From Methylobacterium sp. J-088 (GTDB lineage: Bacteria > Pseudomonadota > Alphaproteobacteria > Rhizobiales > Beijerinckiaceae): a stretch of DNA of 64,000 bases. Location of the stretch: NCBI RefSeq assembly GCF_022829295.1, contig NZ_JAKSYH010000039.1, positions 17,319-81,318 on the forward strand, in the 5' to 3' direction. A program made the translations under genes and the position numbers. The notes beneath the pieces were generated by a model. The model was not told the DNA's origin and ran no database searches. It saw nothing but the letters and a program-made list of their open reading frames with translations. This document shows positions 8,802-19,879 of the stretch, piece after piece; the first letter of the stretch is position 1, and each line of letters begins with the position of its first letter.

Positions 8802-9139
8802 GTTAAATCCGGGGGCCGGACGCGGCCCGACGCACGATATGGGGTCCGGCCGCAGGCCCGGAATGGCTTGCGACCCCTGGTCCTGGGCCGTCCCCGTTCG
8901 CGAGGGCCGGAACGCGAGAGCGCCTCGGAGCAGAGCCACCATAGGTCATGGCCAAGACTTTCTATTCGCGTGTCGCATGCCGCGTCGCGGCGATCGACAG
9001 CGGATCCAGCGCTTTGTTTTGATTTGGTCACGTTGGCCGAACCGGCGTCACCGCGGCAGAAGACAGGCGATGCCCAAAGGTCGGCTCAATCCCAACCGTC
9101 TGTAGACGCCGGTTGCCCTGCAACATTATCTTACGATTC
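8802..9139. other. intergenic region between SPL-like and GGDEF-EAL genes
   Basis: About 340 bases between divergent genes. I see no gene and no clear promoter boxes. The part from 9000 to 9130 is less GC-rich than its surroundings and probably contains both promoters. Confidence 0.35.
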
Positions 9140-11203
9140 ATGAAGCATCATCGGGCGTCGCTGAGTGAGCGCGCCATGATTGTTCGGGATCAGGAGATGT
9201 CGGTTCCGGTGCCTCCGGGCTTGGGTGAGACGGCGCTTCGGGCCGGGGCGCTCTCACGCGCGCTCGTCCGACGGGACCAGCTCGAGGCCATGCGCGGCAG
9301 CGTGCTGACGGCGATTCCCGTCAACATGCTGCTTGGGCTCGCGAGCATGCTGGTCGCGTATCACAGTGGGCACGGTGAAGCCGGCGCCGTCTGGTTCGCG
9401 TTCTCCACGATCGTGAACCTGGCTCGGATCGGCCTGTGCCGTGCGACCTGTCTCGGGCTGGGCCTGACGTCGGAGACGCCGCCGGCCATGGCCGCCGCGG
9501 CCATGCAATCGGCCGATCGGCACCTGCGCGCCTGCATCGCGGCGGCGTCCCTGTCCGGCTTGGTCTGGGCCTGCCAGCCGCTCCTCTGCGCGGGTTACAC
9601 TTCGGCGCAGACCTTGTTCTACCTCGCGATCACCTGCGGCATCACCGCGGGCGCAGTCACGCACGGGACCGCCTATGCGCGGATCCCGCTGGCCTTCATC
9701 CTGCCGCCGCTGCTCTCCGTCACCATCTGCCTCGTCGCGGTCGGCGATTTCGACCGGACCTGCCTCGCGGTCTGCGTGCTGCTCTACCTCCTCGCCCTGA
9801 CGCACACGGCGTTCCGGAGCGAGGCCGGTTTCCGGGAGGCGAGCCGGATCAAGAACGAGGCAACCGCGCTGGCGCGGTCGCGCGCGGAGGCCCATGCCAG
9901 CGTGAGCGCCTTGGCGGACGAGATGCGCCGACGCGCCACGCATGACGACCTGACGGGCCTGCTCAATCGGGCGGGGTTCATCCAGCAGGCGGAGAGCCGC
10001 CTCCCGGCCAGCTCGATCAGCCTGCTGCTGCTCGATCTCGACGGCTTCAAGCTCGTCAACGACGTTTACGGCCACAAGGCCGGCGACCGGGTGCTGGTCG
10101 AGGTTGCCCGGCGCATCCGCGCGGAACTGCCGGAGAGCGGCCTCGCGGCGCGGCTCGGGGGCGACGAGTTCGCGGTGCTGTACGACCCCGCCGCGTCCGG
10201 CATGCCGCACGACCGGCTTGCGGCGGCCCTCGTCGCCGCGGTCGCGCAGCCCCTGGACGGTTTCGATGCGGGTCGGCTCGGGGTGAGCATCGGCGTTCAT
10301 CCCGGCCCTGAACCGAGCCTGACGGAGATGCTGAGCTGCGCCGACGCGGCTCTGTACGCCGCCAAGGCGGCCGGTCGGAACCACTATCGGATGTTCGATG
10401 CAGGTCTGCGCGAGCGGCTGCAGATCCGTCGCGATCTGGAGCGCGACCTCTCGACGGCCCTGGCGGAGGGTACTCCGGAGGTGTGGTTCCAGCCGATCTA
10501 CAGCATAGACGCCACGACGCTGGTCGGGCTCGAAGCCCTGGTGCGCTGGCAGCATCCGCGGCTCGGCTGGATCGCGCCGCCCGACTTGGTGGCCACGGCG
10601 GCAACCGCCGGGCTGACCGAGTCCCTGCTGCGCTACATCCTCGAACAAGTCTGCGCGATGATGCAGATCCTGCGCGGCCGAGGACTCGGAAACGTCCGTG
10701 TCGCCATGAACGTCTCCCCTCAGGAGATGGCACAGGTGCCGGTCGACGAGATCGTCATCGAGCGCTTGCGCGGCCTCGACCTGCCGGCCGCGATGCTTGA
10801 GATCGAGATCACCGAGGAGACCGCGCTCGATATCGCGGCCGTTCAGGGCAAGCTCCAGGCCCTGTCGCGGGCGGGCATTCGCGTGGCGCTCGACGATTTC
10901 GGCATCGGTTACTCGTCGCTGTCGTCGCTGCGCCAGCTACGGGCGGACCGGATCAAGATCGATCGGAGCTTCGTCACCGGGCTCAGCGCCTCGGACGACA
11001 AGCGCGGCCTGGTCCTCGCGGTGCTGGGCCTCGGTCGCATGCTCGGGCTCGAGGTCGTGGCCGAGGGTGTCGAATCCGACGAGGATCTCCGCACCCTTCA
11101 GACGATGGGCTGCCCGTTTCTCCAGGGCTACCACCTCGGTCGGCCGATGCCGGGGTGTGAACTGGAGGTCAAGGTGTTCGCAAACCACATCGAAGCCGCC
11201 TGA
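9140..11203 (+). CDS. membrane-bound GGDEF-EAL cyclic-di-GMP protein
   Basis: A protein of about 687 residues combining cyclic-di-GMP synthesis and breakdown domains. The N-terminal third has about six hydrophobic helices (for example SVLTAIPVNMLLGLASMLVAY and IPLAFILPPLLSVTICLVAV), a membrane sensor of unknown ligand. A linker helix leads to the GGDEF domain (DDLTGLLNRAGF, LLLDLDGFKLVNDVYGHKAGD, RLGGDEF). The EAL domain has EALVRWQHP, MNVS, EITEE, LDDFG, RIKIDRSFV and VAEGVE. The main catalytic motifs of both domains look intact, so either activity is possible. The start is uncertain; ATG codons at 9176 and 9197 are alternatives. Confidence 0.88.
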   Translation: MKHHRASLSERAMIVRDQEMSVPVPPGLGETALRAGALSRALVRRDQLEAMRGSVLTAIPVNMLLGLASMLVAYHSGHGEAGAVWFAFSTIVNLARIGLCRATCLGLGLTSETPPAMAAAAMQSADRHLRACIAAASLSGLVWACQPLLCAGYTSAQTLFYLAITCGITAGAVTHGTAYARIPLAFILPPLLSVTICLVAVGDFDRTCLAVCVLLYLLALTHTAFRSEAGFREASRIKNEATALARSRAEAHASVSALADEMRRRATHDDLTGLLNRAGFIQQAESRLPASSISLLLLDLDGFKLVNDVYGHKAGDRVLVEVARRIRAELPESGLAARLGGDEFAVLYDPAASGMPHDRLAAALVAAVAQPLDGFDAGRLGVSIGVHPGPEPSLTEMLSCADAALYAAKAAGRNHYRMFDAGLRERLQIRRDLERDLSTALAEGTPEVWFQPIYSIDATTLVGLEALVRWQHPRLGWIAPPDLVATAATAGLTESLLRYILEQVCAMMQILRGRGLGNVRVAMNVSPQEMAQVPVDEIVIERLRGLDLPAAMLEIEITEETALDIAAVQGKLQALSRAGIRVALDDFGIGYSSLSSLRQLRADRIKIDRSFVTGLSASDDKRGLVLAVLGLGRMLGLEVVAEGVESDEDLRTLQTMGCPFLQGYHLGRPMPGCELEVKVFANHIEAA

Positions 11204-11269
11204 GCGGGCGGGTCGGCGCGTTATCCGTTTGACCGGAATGCCGGCGCTTGGCGCGAAACCTTCGGCCCG

Positions 11270-11391
11270 GCGCGCCCTTCGCCGGGCGCGCTCCGCTGCC
11301 CCGGCCGGGGCGGAAGTTGCCGAGCATTCGGGCAGCAAATGCTTGCGCATTCCGCATTTGCGGAATGACCGTTGGAAAACTGCGGTTTTCC
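11270..11391. repeat. three consecutive perfect hairpins
   Basis: Three perfect stem-loops stand in series between the GGDEF-EAL gene and the collagen-like gene. They are GCGCGCCC/GGGCGCGC (11270-11291), CATTCCGCA/TGCGGAATG with a 2-base loop (11348-11367), and GGAAAAC/GTTTTCC (11374-11391). None has a long T-tract. They may end the upstream transcript or shape the leader of the next gene. Confidence 0.55.
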
Positions 11392-11438
11392 ACGCGTGAT
11401 GTATTGATATGGTTATTGCTTAACTAGAGCCGTGCGGC

Positions 11439-12230
11439 ATGGTGACCGCGCAAATGATCATGGAAATTGCTATGTGCGCAGCGCGTAAGCGCACTGCCCT
11501 CTGCGGGATGGCCGCGGTCTGGACCGCGTGGGTGGCTCCCGCCTGTGCCGAGATGCGGATCGAGGCGGCGAAGATCACCGGGGGTGACCTCTGGATCATC
11601 GGATATGCCGACGATCCGGATGTCGAGATCACGCTCGACGGCCGGTTCCCGCAGCGGACCGACAGCAACGGCTATTTCGAGTTCCGGGTCGTCTATCACC
11701 CGGAAACTTGCATCGCGACCCTTCGAACGCCGAAGCAATCCCGCGGTGTCGTGGTCGGAGGTTGTGGGCAGCAGGGTCCTCAGGCCCCCGGCATCGTCGG
11801 ACCGTCCGGGCCGCAGGGTCTCCGTGGTGAGACGGGTCCGAGGGGGGAAACCGGCCCGGCTGGCGAGGCGGGCGCGACGGGGGTGCCGGGCCCGGTCGGT
11901 CCGCCCGGTCCGGCAGGGATTGCCGGTGTACAGGGCGAGCCCGGTCGGCCCGGGCCGGCCGGCGAACCCGGTTCTGCCGGAGAAACCGGCCCATCCGGGG
12001 TGATGGGCCCGATGGGGCCCGCCGGACCGCGCGGAGCCCAGGGGCCGGTGGGTCCGCCCGGACCGGCCGGTCCACCCGGAAAGGCTGCGGCGCCCAACAC
12101 CGTGCAGAGGGTGGCGCCGCCCCCCCGTCGCGCGGCGACCCGGCCGCGTCCGGACCGGGAGGAACCGTCTCCAAACGCCTCGTCCGATGTCGAGCCGGGC
12201 GGCGGCGTGACGTCGGAAGACCGCTACTGA
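11439..12230 (+). CDS. secreted collagen-like protein
   Basis: A protein of up to 263 residues with a collagen-type triple-helix region. The N-terminus has a basic patch and hydrophobic stretch ending VAPACA, a good Sec signal with cleavage before EMRIEAA. Residues about 38-108 form a small beta-rich domain ([34 protein letters not shown]) with two cysteines (C91 and C109). Then come 33 uninterrupted Gly-terminated triplets (residues 116-214), rich in PPG, PAG, ETG and EPG. A Pro/Arg-rich polar tail ends the protein. No LPXTG-like or membrane anchor is visible. Several ATG codons near the start compete; the one giving MCAARKR is a good alternative. It probably acts at the cell surface. Confidence 0.85.
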   Translation: MVTAQMIMEIAMCAARKRTALCGMAAVWTAWVAPACAEMRIEAAKITGGDLWIIGYADDPDVEITLDGRFPQRTDSNGYFEFRVVYHPETCIATLRTPKQSRGVVVGGCGQQGPQAPGIVGPSGPQGLRGETGPRGETGPAGEAGATGVPGPVGPPGPAGIAGVQGEPGRPGPAGEPGSAGETGPSGVMGPMGPAGPRGAQGPVGPPGPAGPPGKAAAPNTVQRVAPPPRRAATRPRPDREEPSPNASSDVEPGGGVTSEDRY

Positions 12231-12585
12231 GAAGGATTCGCAAACGGGGTGGCGGGTTTTGCGCCGAGCGCCTGCGACCGGCCCAGTACGCAAGCGGAGT
12301 ATGCGTTGGCGTACCCCACGGGACGCGACAGTGGTCTCCCAACAGGGCTAGCAAGCGCGACAGGGTCCCTCTCCCGTGCGGGAGAGGCGACCTGTGCCTT
12401 GATCGGCGACGATATTGTTACTGTCGGGTGCTGTGGGTGCGACCACGCAACTCTGTATAGAACCGCCCGATCGCGTTGTAATTGCGGCTGTCTCTAAGTC
12501 TATATCTGACGCGCGCTCTTGTGCTGAACCTGTGTCCACTTCTTCGGTAGAGGCGGCACCTGCGCGTTCGGTCCCGCCAAGCCCA
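12231..12585. other. intergenic region with small palindromes
   Basis: No gene is seen in these 355 bases between two convergent genes. They hold a perfect hairpin near 12368-12387 (CCTCTCCC, GTGC, GGGAGAGG) of a kind common between genes in GC-rich rhizobial genomes. A weaker GTACGC/GCGTAC pair lies near 12287-12315. The hairpin could end transcription from either side, though no T-tract follows it. Confidence 0.45.
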
Positions 12586-13596
12586 TCAGACCCGGTAGTG
12601 ATCCCGATACCAGCGGACGAACCGCTCCACGCCGACCTCGATGGGCGTGCTCGGCGCATACCCGACCGCGGCCGCGAGATCCTCGACATCCGCGTAGGTG
12701 GCGGGCACGTCGCCGGGTTGCATCGGCAGGAATTCCTTGCGCGCCTTGCGGCCCAGGCAGTCTTCCAAGATCTCGATCAGGCGCAGCAACTGTACCGGCT
12801 GGTGGGTGCCGATGTTGTAGACCCGATAGGGGGCGCTGCTGCTGCCGGGATCGGGCGCGTCCGAATTCCAGTCGGGATTGCGTGACGCCGGCGTCGCGGC
12901 GAGGCGCACGACGCCTTCGACGACGTCGTCGATATACGTGAAATCGCGCTGCATCTGCCCATGGCCGAACACACGGACGGGCTCGTCCGCCAGGATCGCC
13001 CGGGTGAACAGGAACAGCGCCATGTCGGGACGGCCCCAGGGGCCATAGACCGTGAAGAAGCGTAGGCCGCTGCACGGGATGCCGTAGAGGTGACTGTAGC
13101 TGTGGGCGAAGAGTTCGTTCGCCTTCTTGGTTGCCGCGTAGAGGCTGACTGGATGATCGACGTTCTGGTGGACCGAGAACGGCATACGCGTCACCGCCCC
13201 GTAGACCGAGCTCGACGAGGCGAAGAGCAGGTGGCCGGCCCGCGCGTGCCGGCAGCCCTCCAGCACGTTGAGAAAGCCGTCGATGTTGCTCCGCGCGTAG
13301 GCGTGCGGGTTCTCGATCGAGTGGCGTACGCCGGCCTGCGCGGCGAGGTGGATGACCGTGTCGAAGGCCTGCTCCTTGAAGACCGCCTCCGTCGCCGCGC
13401 GGTCGGCGAGGTCGATCTTCTGGAACGTGAACCCATCGAAACGCCTGAGCGCGGCGAGACGGCTCTCCTTCAGCGCGACGTCGTAATACGCGTTCAGGTT
13501 GTCGAGCCCGACGACACGGCAGCCCGCCTCCAGGCAGCGCGTGGCGACGTGATAGCCGATGAACCCGGCCGCCCCGGTCACCAGGACTTGTTTCAT
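12586..13596 (-). CDS. NAD-dependent epimerase, UDP-glucuronate 4-epimerase-like
   Basis: A 336-residue extended SDR enzyme. MKQVLVTGAAGFIGYHVA is the NAD-binding GxxGxxG site, and SLYAATKKANE carries the catalytic Tyr-x3-Lys. The segments SGLRFFTVYGPWGRPDMALFLF and QRDFTYIDDVVEGVVRL are characteristic of UDP-glucuronate 4-epimerases, which interconvert UDP-glucuronate and UDP-galacturonate for surface polysaccharide. The ATG at 13596 begins the Rossmann strand and has GGAG seven bases upstream, so longer versions are not favoured. It is cytoplasmic and stands alone on this strand. The exact sugar is inferred from family resemblance. Confidence 0.85.
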   Translation of the reverse strand: MKQVLVTGAAGFIGYHVATRCLEAGCRVVGLDNLNAYYDVALKESRLAALRRFDGFTFQKIDLADRAATEAVFKEQAFDTVIHLAAQAGVRHSIENPHAYARSNIDGFLNVLEGCRHARAGHLLFASSSSVYGAVTRMPFSVHQNVDHPVSLYAATKKANELFAHSYSHLYGIPCSGLRFFTVYGPWGRPDMALFLFTRAILADEPVRVFGHGQMQRDFTYIDDVVEGVVRLAATPASRNPDWNSDAPDPGSSSAPYRVYNIGTHQPVQLLRLIEILEDCLGRKARKEFLPMQPGDVPATYADVEDLAAAVGYAPSTPIEVGVERFVRWYRDHYRV

Positions 13597-13721
13597 CGCG
13601 TGCTCCGAGGCTGCGGCACGCTCCGCATATACGTGCGGCGGCGGATTGTAGACACCCTGCACCGCAATCCGGACAGCCTCGGATTGATCCCGCTAGGGGC
13701 TTCGGAGCCGCGCGCCGCCGC

Positions 13722-14492
13722 TCAGCCCACAGGTCGCAAGGGGTCGCCGCGCGCGATTGCGCCACCCGCGATCACCTCTACGTAAACGCCGAGATCGCGG
13801 TGACCGAGCCGCGCGTCCAGGGTCCAGGGGATGTCGCAGTCACGGACGCCGCTCGTCGGATCGACATTGGTGGCCGCGCATCGCACTGTCCGCTTGGTGA
13901 TCTTGAGACGCAGCCCGCTCGGCGCCTCGATCACTTGGCCCACCATCTCCAGCTCGGCGAAGGCGGCGAGCCCCTCGATCAGCAAGTTGCCGCGGAAGCG
14001 CAGGGGATCGACCGGTGCGCCGATGTAATCCTCCACCGCCGCCACGCTCGCCCGGTTGATCAGCGAGACATAGCCGGTGGGTGAGTCGGTGAACCGGTAT
14101 TGCGGCGGCGCTTCGAGGACCTTCGGTTCGCCGCGCAGACTCTCGGGGACGAAACGGCGCATCAAGTCGGCGAGCCCGTCGCGTCCGGCCTCGGTATCGA
14201 GGCGGAAGCTCTGCGGATCGCCGCAGCCCTCCACGGTCAACGTCGCCGTGGCATCGTCGAAGCGGGTGCGCAACCGGGCCAGGGCCTCGTCGCGCATCAG
14301 CATCAGATACTTGGTCTTGGGCTGGTGCCGGGGCGCCACCGCGTTGAAGCCCGAGGGCCCGTTCTCGATGGCGTAGAGACGGTCGCCGGGGAAAAAACCG
14401 CTGGTCTCGAGGTCGACCCGCTCGACGGGTTCGGGGCTCAAACCCTTCACCGGGTAGCGGTACAGGGCGGTGACGTGAATCGCATCGGTCAT
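13722..14492 (-). CDS. MOSC domain protein
   Basis: A 256-residue protein with an N-terminal beta-barrel (VTALYRYPVKGLSPEPVERVDL) and a C-terminal MOSC domain. RTVRCAATNVDPTSGVRD contains the conserved cysteine region of MOSC proteins, which bind or transfer molybdenum-cofactor sulphur. Relatives include YcbX- and mARC-type proteins that reduce N-hydroxylated compounds. The ATG at 14492 opens the conserved part, and the upstream ribosome site is weak. No molybdenum-cofactor genes are adjacent, so the redox partner is unknown. It is divergent from clpB. Confidence 0.82.
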   Translation of the reverse strand: MTDAIHVTALYRYPVKGLSPEPVERVDLETSGFFPGDRLYAIENGPSGFNAVAPRHQPKTKYLMLMRDEALARLRTRFDDATATLTVEGCGDPQSFRLDTEAGRDGLADLMRRFVPESLRGEPKVLEAPPQYRFTDSPTGYVSLINRASVAAVEDYIGAPVDPLRFRGNLLIEGLAAFAELEMVGQVIEAPSGLRLKITKRTVRCAATNVDPTSGVRDCDIPWTLDARLGHRDLGVYVEVIAGGAIARGDPLRPVG

Positions 14493-14542
14493 GCATGCAG
14501 CGTGGCCCTGAAATGATCCGCCACGCAAGAGCTTCGCTGCCC

Positions 14543-14570
14543 CTTGTGGTGCTCAATTGCAACACCACAT
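14543..14570 (+). promoter_or_regulatory. candidate sigma-32 (heat-shock) promoter for clpB
   Basis: CTTGTGG (14543-14549) and CACCACAT (14563-14570) are separated by 13 bases and resemble the RpoH consensus CTTGAAA/CCCCAT, with four and six matching bases. It lies about 120 bases before clpB, a usual RpoH target. The two boxes also form an inverted repeat, so the match could be incidental. Confidence 0.35.
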
Positions 14571-14690
14571 CCGGTCTACCGGCGGCCACCATGGCGCCGG
14601 GGCCCTCGTGCGGCGCTGTGCCGGAGGGCGACGTTTCGGTGGCGCCGTGCCTGACCTTGGGCGGCAGATGCCGGTACGGGAGGGTTGTGC

Positions 14691-17315
<2,625 letters not shown>

Positions 17316-17344
17316 GCGCTCACGGCGCGGAGATGGTTAGGGGC

Positions 17345-17368
17345 GGCGTGCCACGATTGTGGCGCGCC
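17345..17368 (+). terminator. hairpin downstream of clpB
   Basis: GGCGTGCCAC pairs with GTGGCGCGCC through one G-T pair around a GATT loop. It is followed a few bases later by a short TTTT run. It lies 30 bases after the clpB stop and could also serve the convergent MFS gene. Confidence 0.5.
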
Positions 17369-17399
17369 GACCCCCGTTTTCTGTTCGTGACGCCGGACG

Positions 17400-18548
17400 T
17401 CAGGCGTTTGCCATCGATCTCCTGCAGGTCAGGATCGCGAGTTGCAGCATAAGCGCCGCTACTGCGACTCCGGCTGCCGCGACCGGCAGGGCGGCGATGC
17501 CCGCCACTGCCATGACCACGCCTCCGAGCGCCGCGCCCAAGGCGCCGCCGAGATAGTTCGCCGAGCTGTTCAGTGCGACGGCGACGCTGCCGTGATCGGG
17601 CCTCAGGCTGAGCAGCGTGTGCTGCTGCGGCGCTTGCGAGGCCCAGCCCATCGCGCCCCAGATCAGAAACGGCAGGAAGCCCAGGAAGCCGAGACCGAGC
17701 AGGGCCGGCAGTGCGGCCAGCATCAGGGCGAGAATGCCGAGGATCACGGCCATCAGACGTCGGCGGGCGCCCGTCCAGTCGATCAGGGGGCCGACCGCGA
17801 AGCTGCCGACGAGGCCGCCGAGACCCCAGACCCAGAAATATGACGGCGCGGCCTCGCCGAGCCCTGCGCGATCAAGCAGCGGCGCCACGTAGGTGTAGAG
17901 GCCGAGGCTGGCCACCGCGGTCAGGAACGAGACCGCCGCTGTGGCAACGATTCGCGGATCGGTGAGGAGCGCGACCCGCGTTCGCCAGGACGGGGGCCCT
18001 GCGGCAGGAATGTCGGGCAGGCGCAGAAGGATCGCGATCGCCGCCAGGGCACCGAGCAGCGCGACCATCAGGAGCGTCCCCTGCCAGCCCAGACGCTGCG
18101 CGATCCATAGACCGGCCGGCACGCCGATCACCGTGCCGGTGCTCATGCCGCCGAGCGTGAACGCGAGGGCGCGGCCCTTGCGCCGTGGATCCGCCAGGGT
18201 GGCGGCTGCGGCGACCGCCACCGGCGCATAGAGGCCCGCGGCGAGGCCGGCGAGTGCCCGGGCGAGGAGCAGCCCCCATAAGCCTGCCGCACAGGCACTG
18301 AGCGCGTTGGCGAGGGCGAAGATCGCGAGCGCCAGAGCGAGGATCTTTCGGACGGGCCGCTCCGCCAGCAGCGTGGCGCAGACCGGCGCGGCTAGGGCGT
18401 ATGTGAGGGTGAAGACTGTCACGGTCTGCCCGGCTTCGCCGGGCGCGATTCTGAAGCTCGCGCCGATTCCCGGCAGTAGGCCGGCGACGACGTAAGCATC
18501 GAGCCCCAAGGCGAACATCCCAAGGGCGAGCACGGCGATACGTTCCAT
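17400..18548 (-). CDS. MFS transporter of the AraJ/arabinose-efflux type
   Basis: A 382-residue major facilitator with about 12 hydrophobic helices. The first reads ERIAVLALGMFALGLDAYVVAGLLPGI, a hallmark of small DHA1 drug/sugar efflux permeases. LLAERPVRKILALALAIF and the central DWTGARRR match the cytoplasmic loops of the family. The inner-membrane protein probably exports a small molecule by proton antiport; the substrate is not predictable. It is divergent from an ArsR-family gene with a 50-base gap containing a perfect inverted repeat, so that regulator likely controls it. Confidence 0.85.
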   Translation of the reverse strand: MERIAVLALGMFALGLDAYVVAGLLPGIGASFRIAPGEAGQTVTVFTLTYALAAPVCATLLAERPVRKILALALAIFALANALSACAAGLWGLLLARALAGLAAGLYAPVAVAAAATLADPRRKGRALAFTLGGMSTGTVIGVPAGLWIAQRLGWQGTLLMVALLGALAAIAILLRLPDIPAAGPPSWRTRVALLTDPRIVATAAVSFLTAVASLGLYTYVAPLLDRAGLGEAAPSYFWVWGLGGLVGSFAVGPLIDWTGARRRLMAVILGILALMLAALPALLGLGFLGFLPFLIWGAMGWASQAPQQHTLLSLRPDHGSVAVALNSSANYLGGALGAALGGVVMAVAGIAALPVAAAGVAVAALMLQLAILTCRRSMANA

Positions 18549-18566
18549 TGCACGACTCGCTTTACG

Positions 18567-18588
18567 ATGTACGACGAAGACCGTACAT
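18567..18588. promoter_or_regulatory. candidate ArsR-family operator
   Basis: ATGTACG (18567-18573) and CGTACAT (18582-18588) are perfect inverted repeats around an 8-base spacer. They lie in the 50-base gap between the divergent MFS and ArsR genes, where a repressor could block both promoters. Confidence 0.5.
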
Positions 18589-18598
18589 TATCGCCACC

Positions 18599-18952
18599 AT
18601 GAGCCCACGCAAGTTCTTCCACCCGGATGCCGCCGAGCTGACGCTGCACCGGATCCTGTTCGCGCTGAGTGATCCAACGCGGCTTGCCGTGGTCGCCGAC
18701 CTCAAGGACGGGTCAGAGCACGCCTCCGGCGACCTTCTGGCCGACAGCGTGCCGCGTTCGACGATGACGCATCACCTCAAGATCCTGCGCGAGGCCGGCG
18801 TGACGCGCACGCGGCCCGAGGGGATGCGCTGCCTGATCTCGCTCCGGCGTGAGGATGTCGATGCGCGCTTTCCCGGCCTGCTGGACGCGATCATGCGGCA
18901 TGGGAATGCGGATGAGCTGCCGACGGCGACAACCCGTGCGACGATGCGCTGA
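18599..18952 (+). CDS. ArsR-family transcriptional regulator
   Basis: A 117-residue winged-helix regulator. LTLHRILFALSDPTRLAVVADL is the classic ArsR N-terminal helix, followed by SVPRSTMTHHLKILREAGVTRTRPEGMRCLISLRREDVD, which contains the recognition helix and wing. No cysteine-rich metal site such as ELCVCDL is present, so the effector is probably not a soft metal. The ATG at 18599 opens the conserved region. It is divergent from an MFS efflux gene with a shared inverted repeat, and is likely a repressor of both. Confidence 0.88.
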   Translation: MSPRKFFHPDAAELTLHRILFALSDPTRLAVVADLKDGSEHASGDLLADSVPRSTMTHHLKILREAGVTRTRPEGMRCLISLRREDVDARFPGLLDAIMRHGNADELPTATTRATMR

Positions 18953-18982
18953 CGTGTCGGCGGCCGGCCTTCGGGACCGGCC

Positions 18983-19879
18983 CTAAACGCGCCGGATCGC
19001 CCGCGCCAGATCGGCTGCCTGATCCCGATCCCGGCAGATCATCCAGAGATCGTCGTGGCCCGAGAGCCCGTCATCGAACAGGTCGATGAACGCGGCCGGC
19101 GGCTCCGCGAGATCCGGCCAGTGGAACAGGCGGAAACCCAGCGCCTCGAACACGGGCAGGATCGGAGCGAGGTCCCAGAGCATATGATTGCATAGGGTCG
19201 CGTCGAGCCGGCCGGTCGCCAGCAGGGCGGCATCGGCGATCGCGCCGCCCTCGCACCAGGGAAACCAGCCCCGCCCGTAATCCAGGGTGTAGCGCTGCGC
19301 AGCGACGGCCAGCCAGCCGACATGCCCGGTGCGCGTGGCAGGCCGTTCCAGCCGCTGCAGCGTCTCGGTCGGGCGTCCGCCCCGCGTTGGCGCCCAGAGG
19401 GCGTGGCCCTCGCAAGCCGCAAGCAGGATGCCGCGCGCCTCCTCGGCCGGCCGGATCCGGGCGGGGCCGGCGCGATCCTCGTTCCAGACCGGCAGGGTCA
19501 TGACGCCGATGCGCGGCCAGCCCGATCGACAGGCGGCAACCATCACGCCCCAGCCCGTGAGGCCGCCCGCGAAGGGGCGGGTCCCGTCGATCGGGTCGGC
19601 CACGAAGGTCCAGGCGTCCCGGGCGAGCATATCCGAGGCGGCGGCACGGTTCAGGTCGCCGGCCGTCTCCTCCTCGATCAGGGCGGGGCCGAACCGGTCA
19701 TGCGCCAAGCGGCTGACGGCGAGATCGGCCTCGGTGAGGGCTTGGCCCAGATCCGGGCCCTTGTTGGTCATGTCCAGTCCGGCTGCCCGCATCCGTAGGG
19801 CGAGGACGGCTGCTTCGTCGGCGAAAGCCAGCATCCGGGTGAGGACATCCTGCGCCGGGGCATCGGGCGGAACGCTCAT
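18983..19879 (-). CDS. inositol monophosphatase family phosphatase
   Basis: A 298-residue Mg-dependent phosphatase of the IMPase/HisN/CysQ superfamily, cytoplasmic. The metal site is visible: the glutamate pair in ALIEEETAG, and DPIDGTRPFAGG with the DPxDGT motif. A second metal aspartate is in GHVGWLAVAAQRYTLDYGRG or WDLAPILPVFEALGF. Start selection: the ATG at 19879 overlaps the NUDIX stop in an ATGA arrangement, which indicates translational coupling, and upstream codons do not look coding. The substrate may be histidinol phosphate, inositol phosphate or another phosphate ester. Family alone does not decide it. Confidence 0.82.
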   Translation of the reverse strand: MSVPPDAPAQDVLTRMLAFADEAAVLALRMRAAGLDMTNKGPDLGQALTEADLAVSRLAHDRFGPALIEEETAGDLNRAAASDMLARDAWTFVADPIDGTRPFAGGLTGWGVMVAACRSGWPRIGVMTLPVWNEDRAGPARIRPAEEARGILLAACEGHALWAPTRGGRPTETLQRLERPATRTGHVGWLAVAAQRYTLDYGRGWFPWCEGGAIADAALLATGRLDATLCNHMLWDLAPILPVFEALGFRLFHWPDLAEPPAAFIDLFDDGLSGHDDLWMICRDRDQAADLARAIRRV

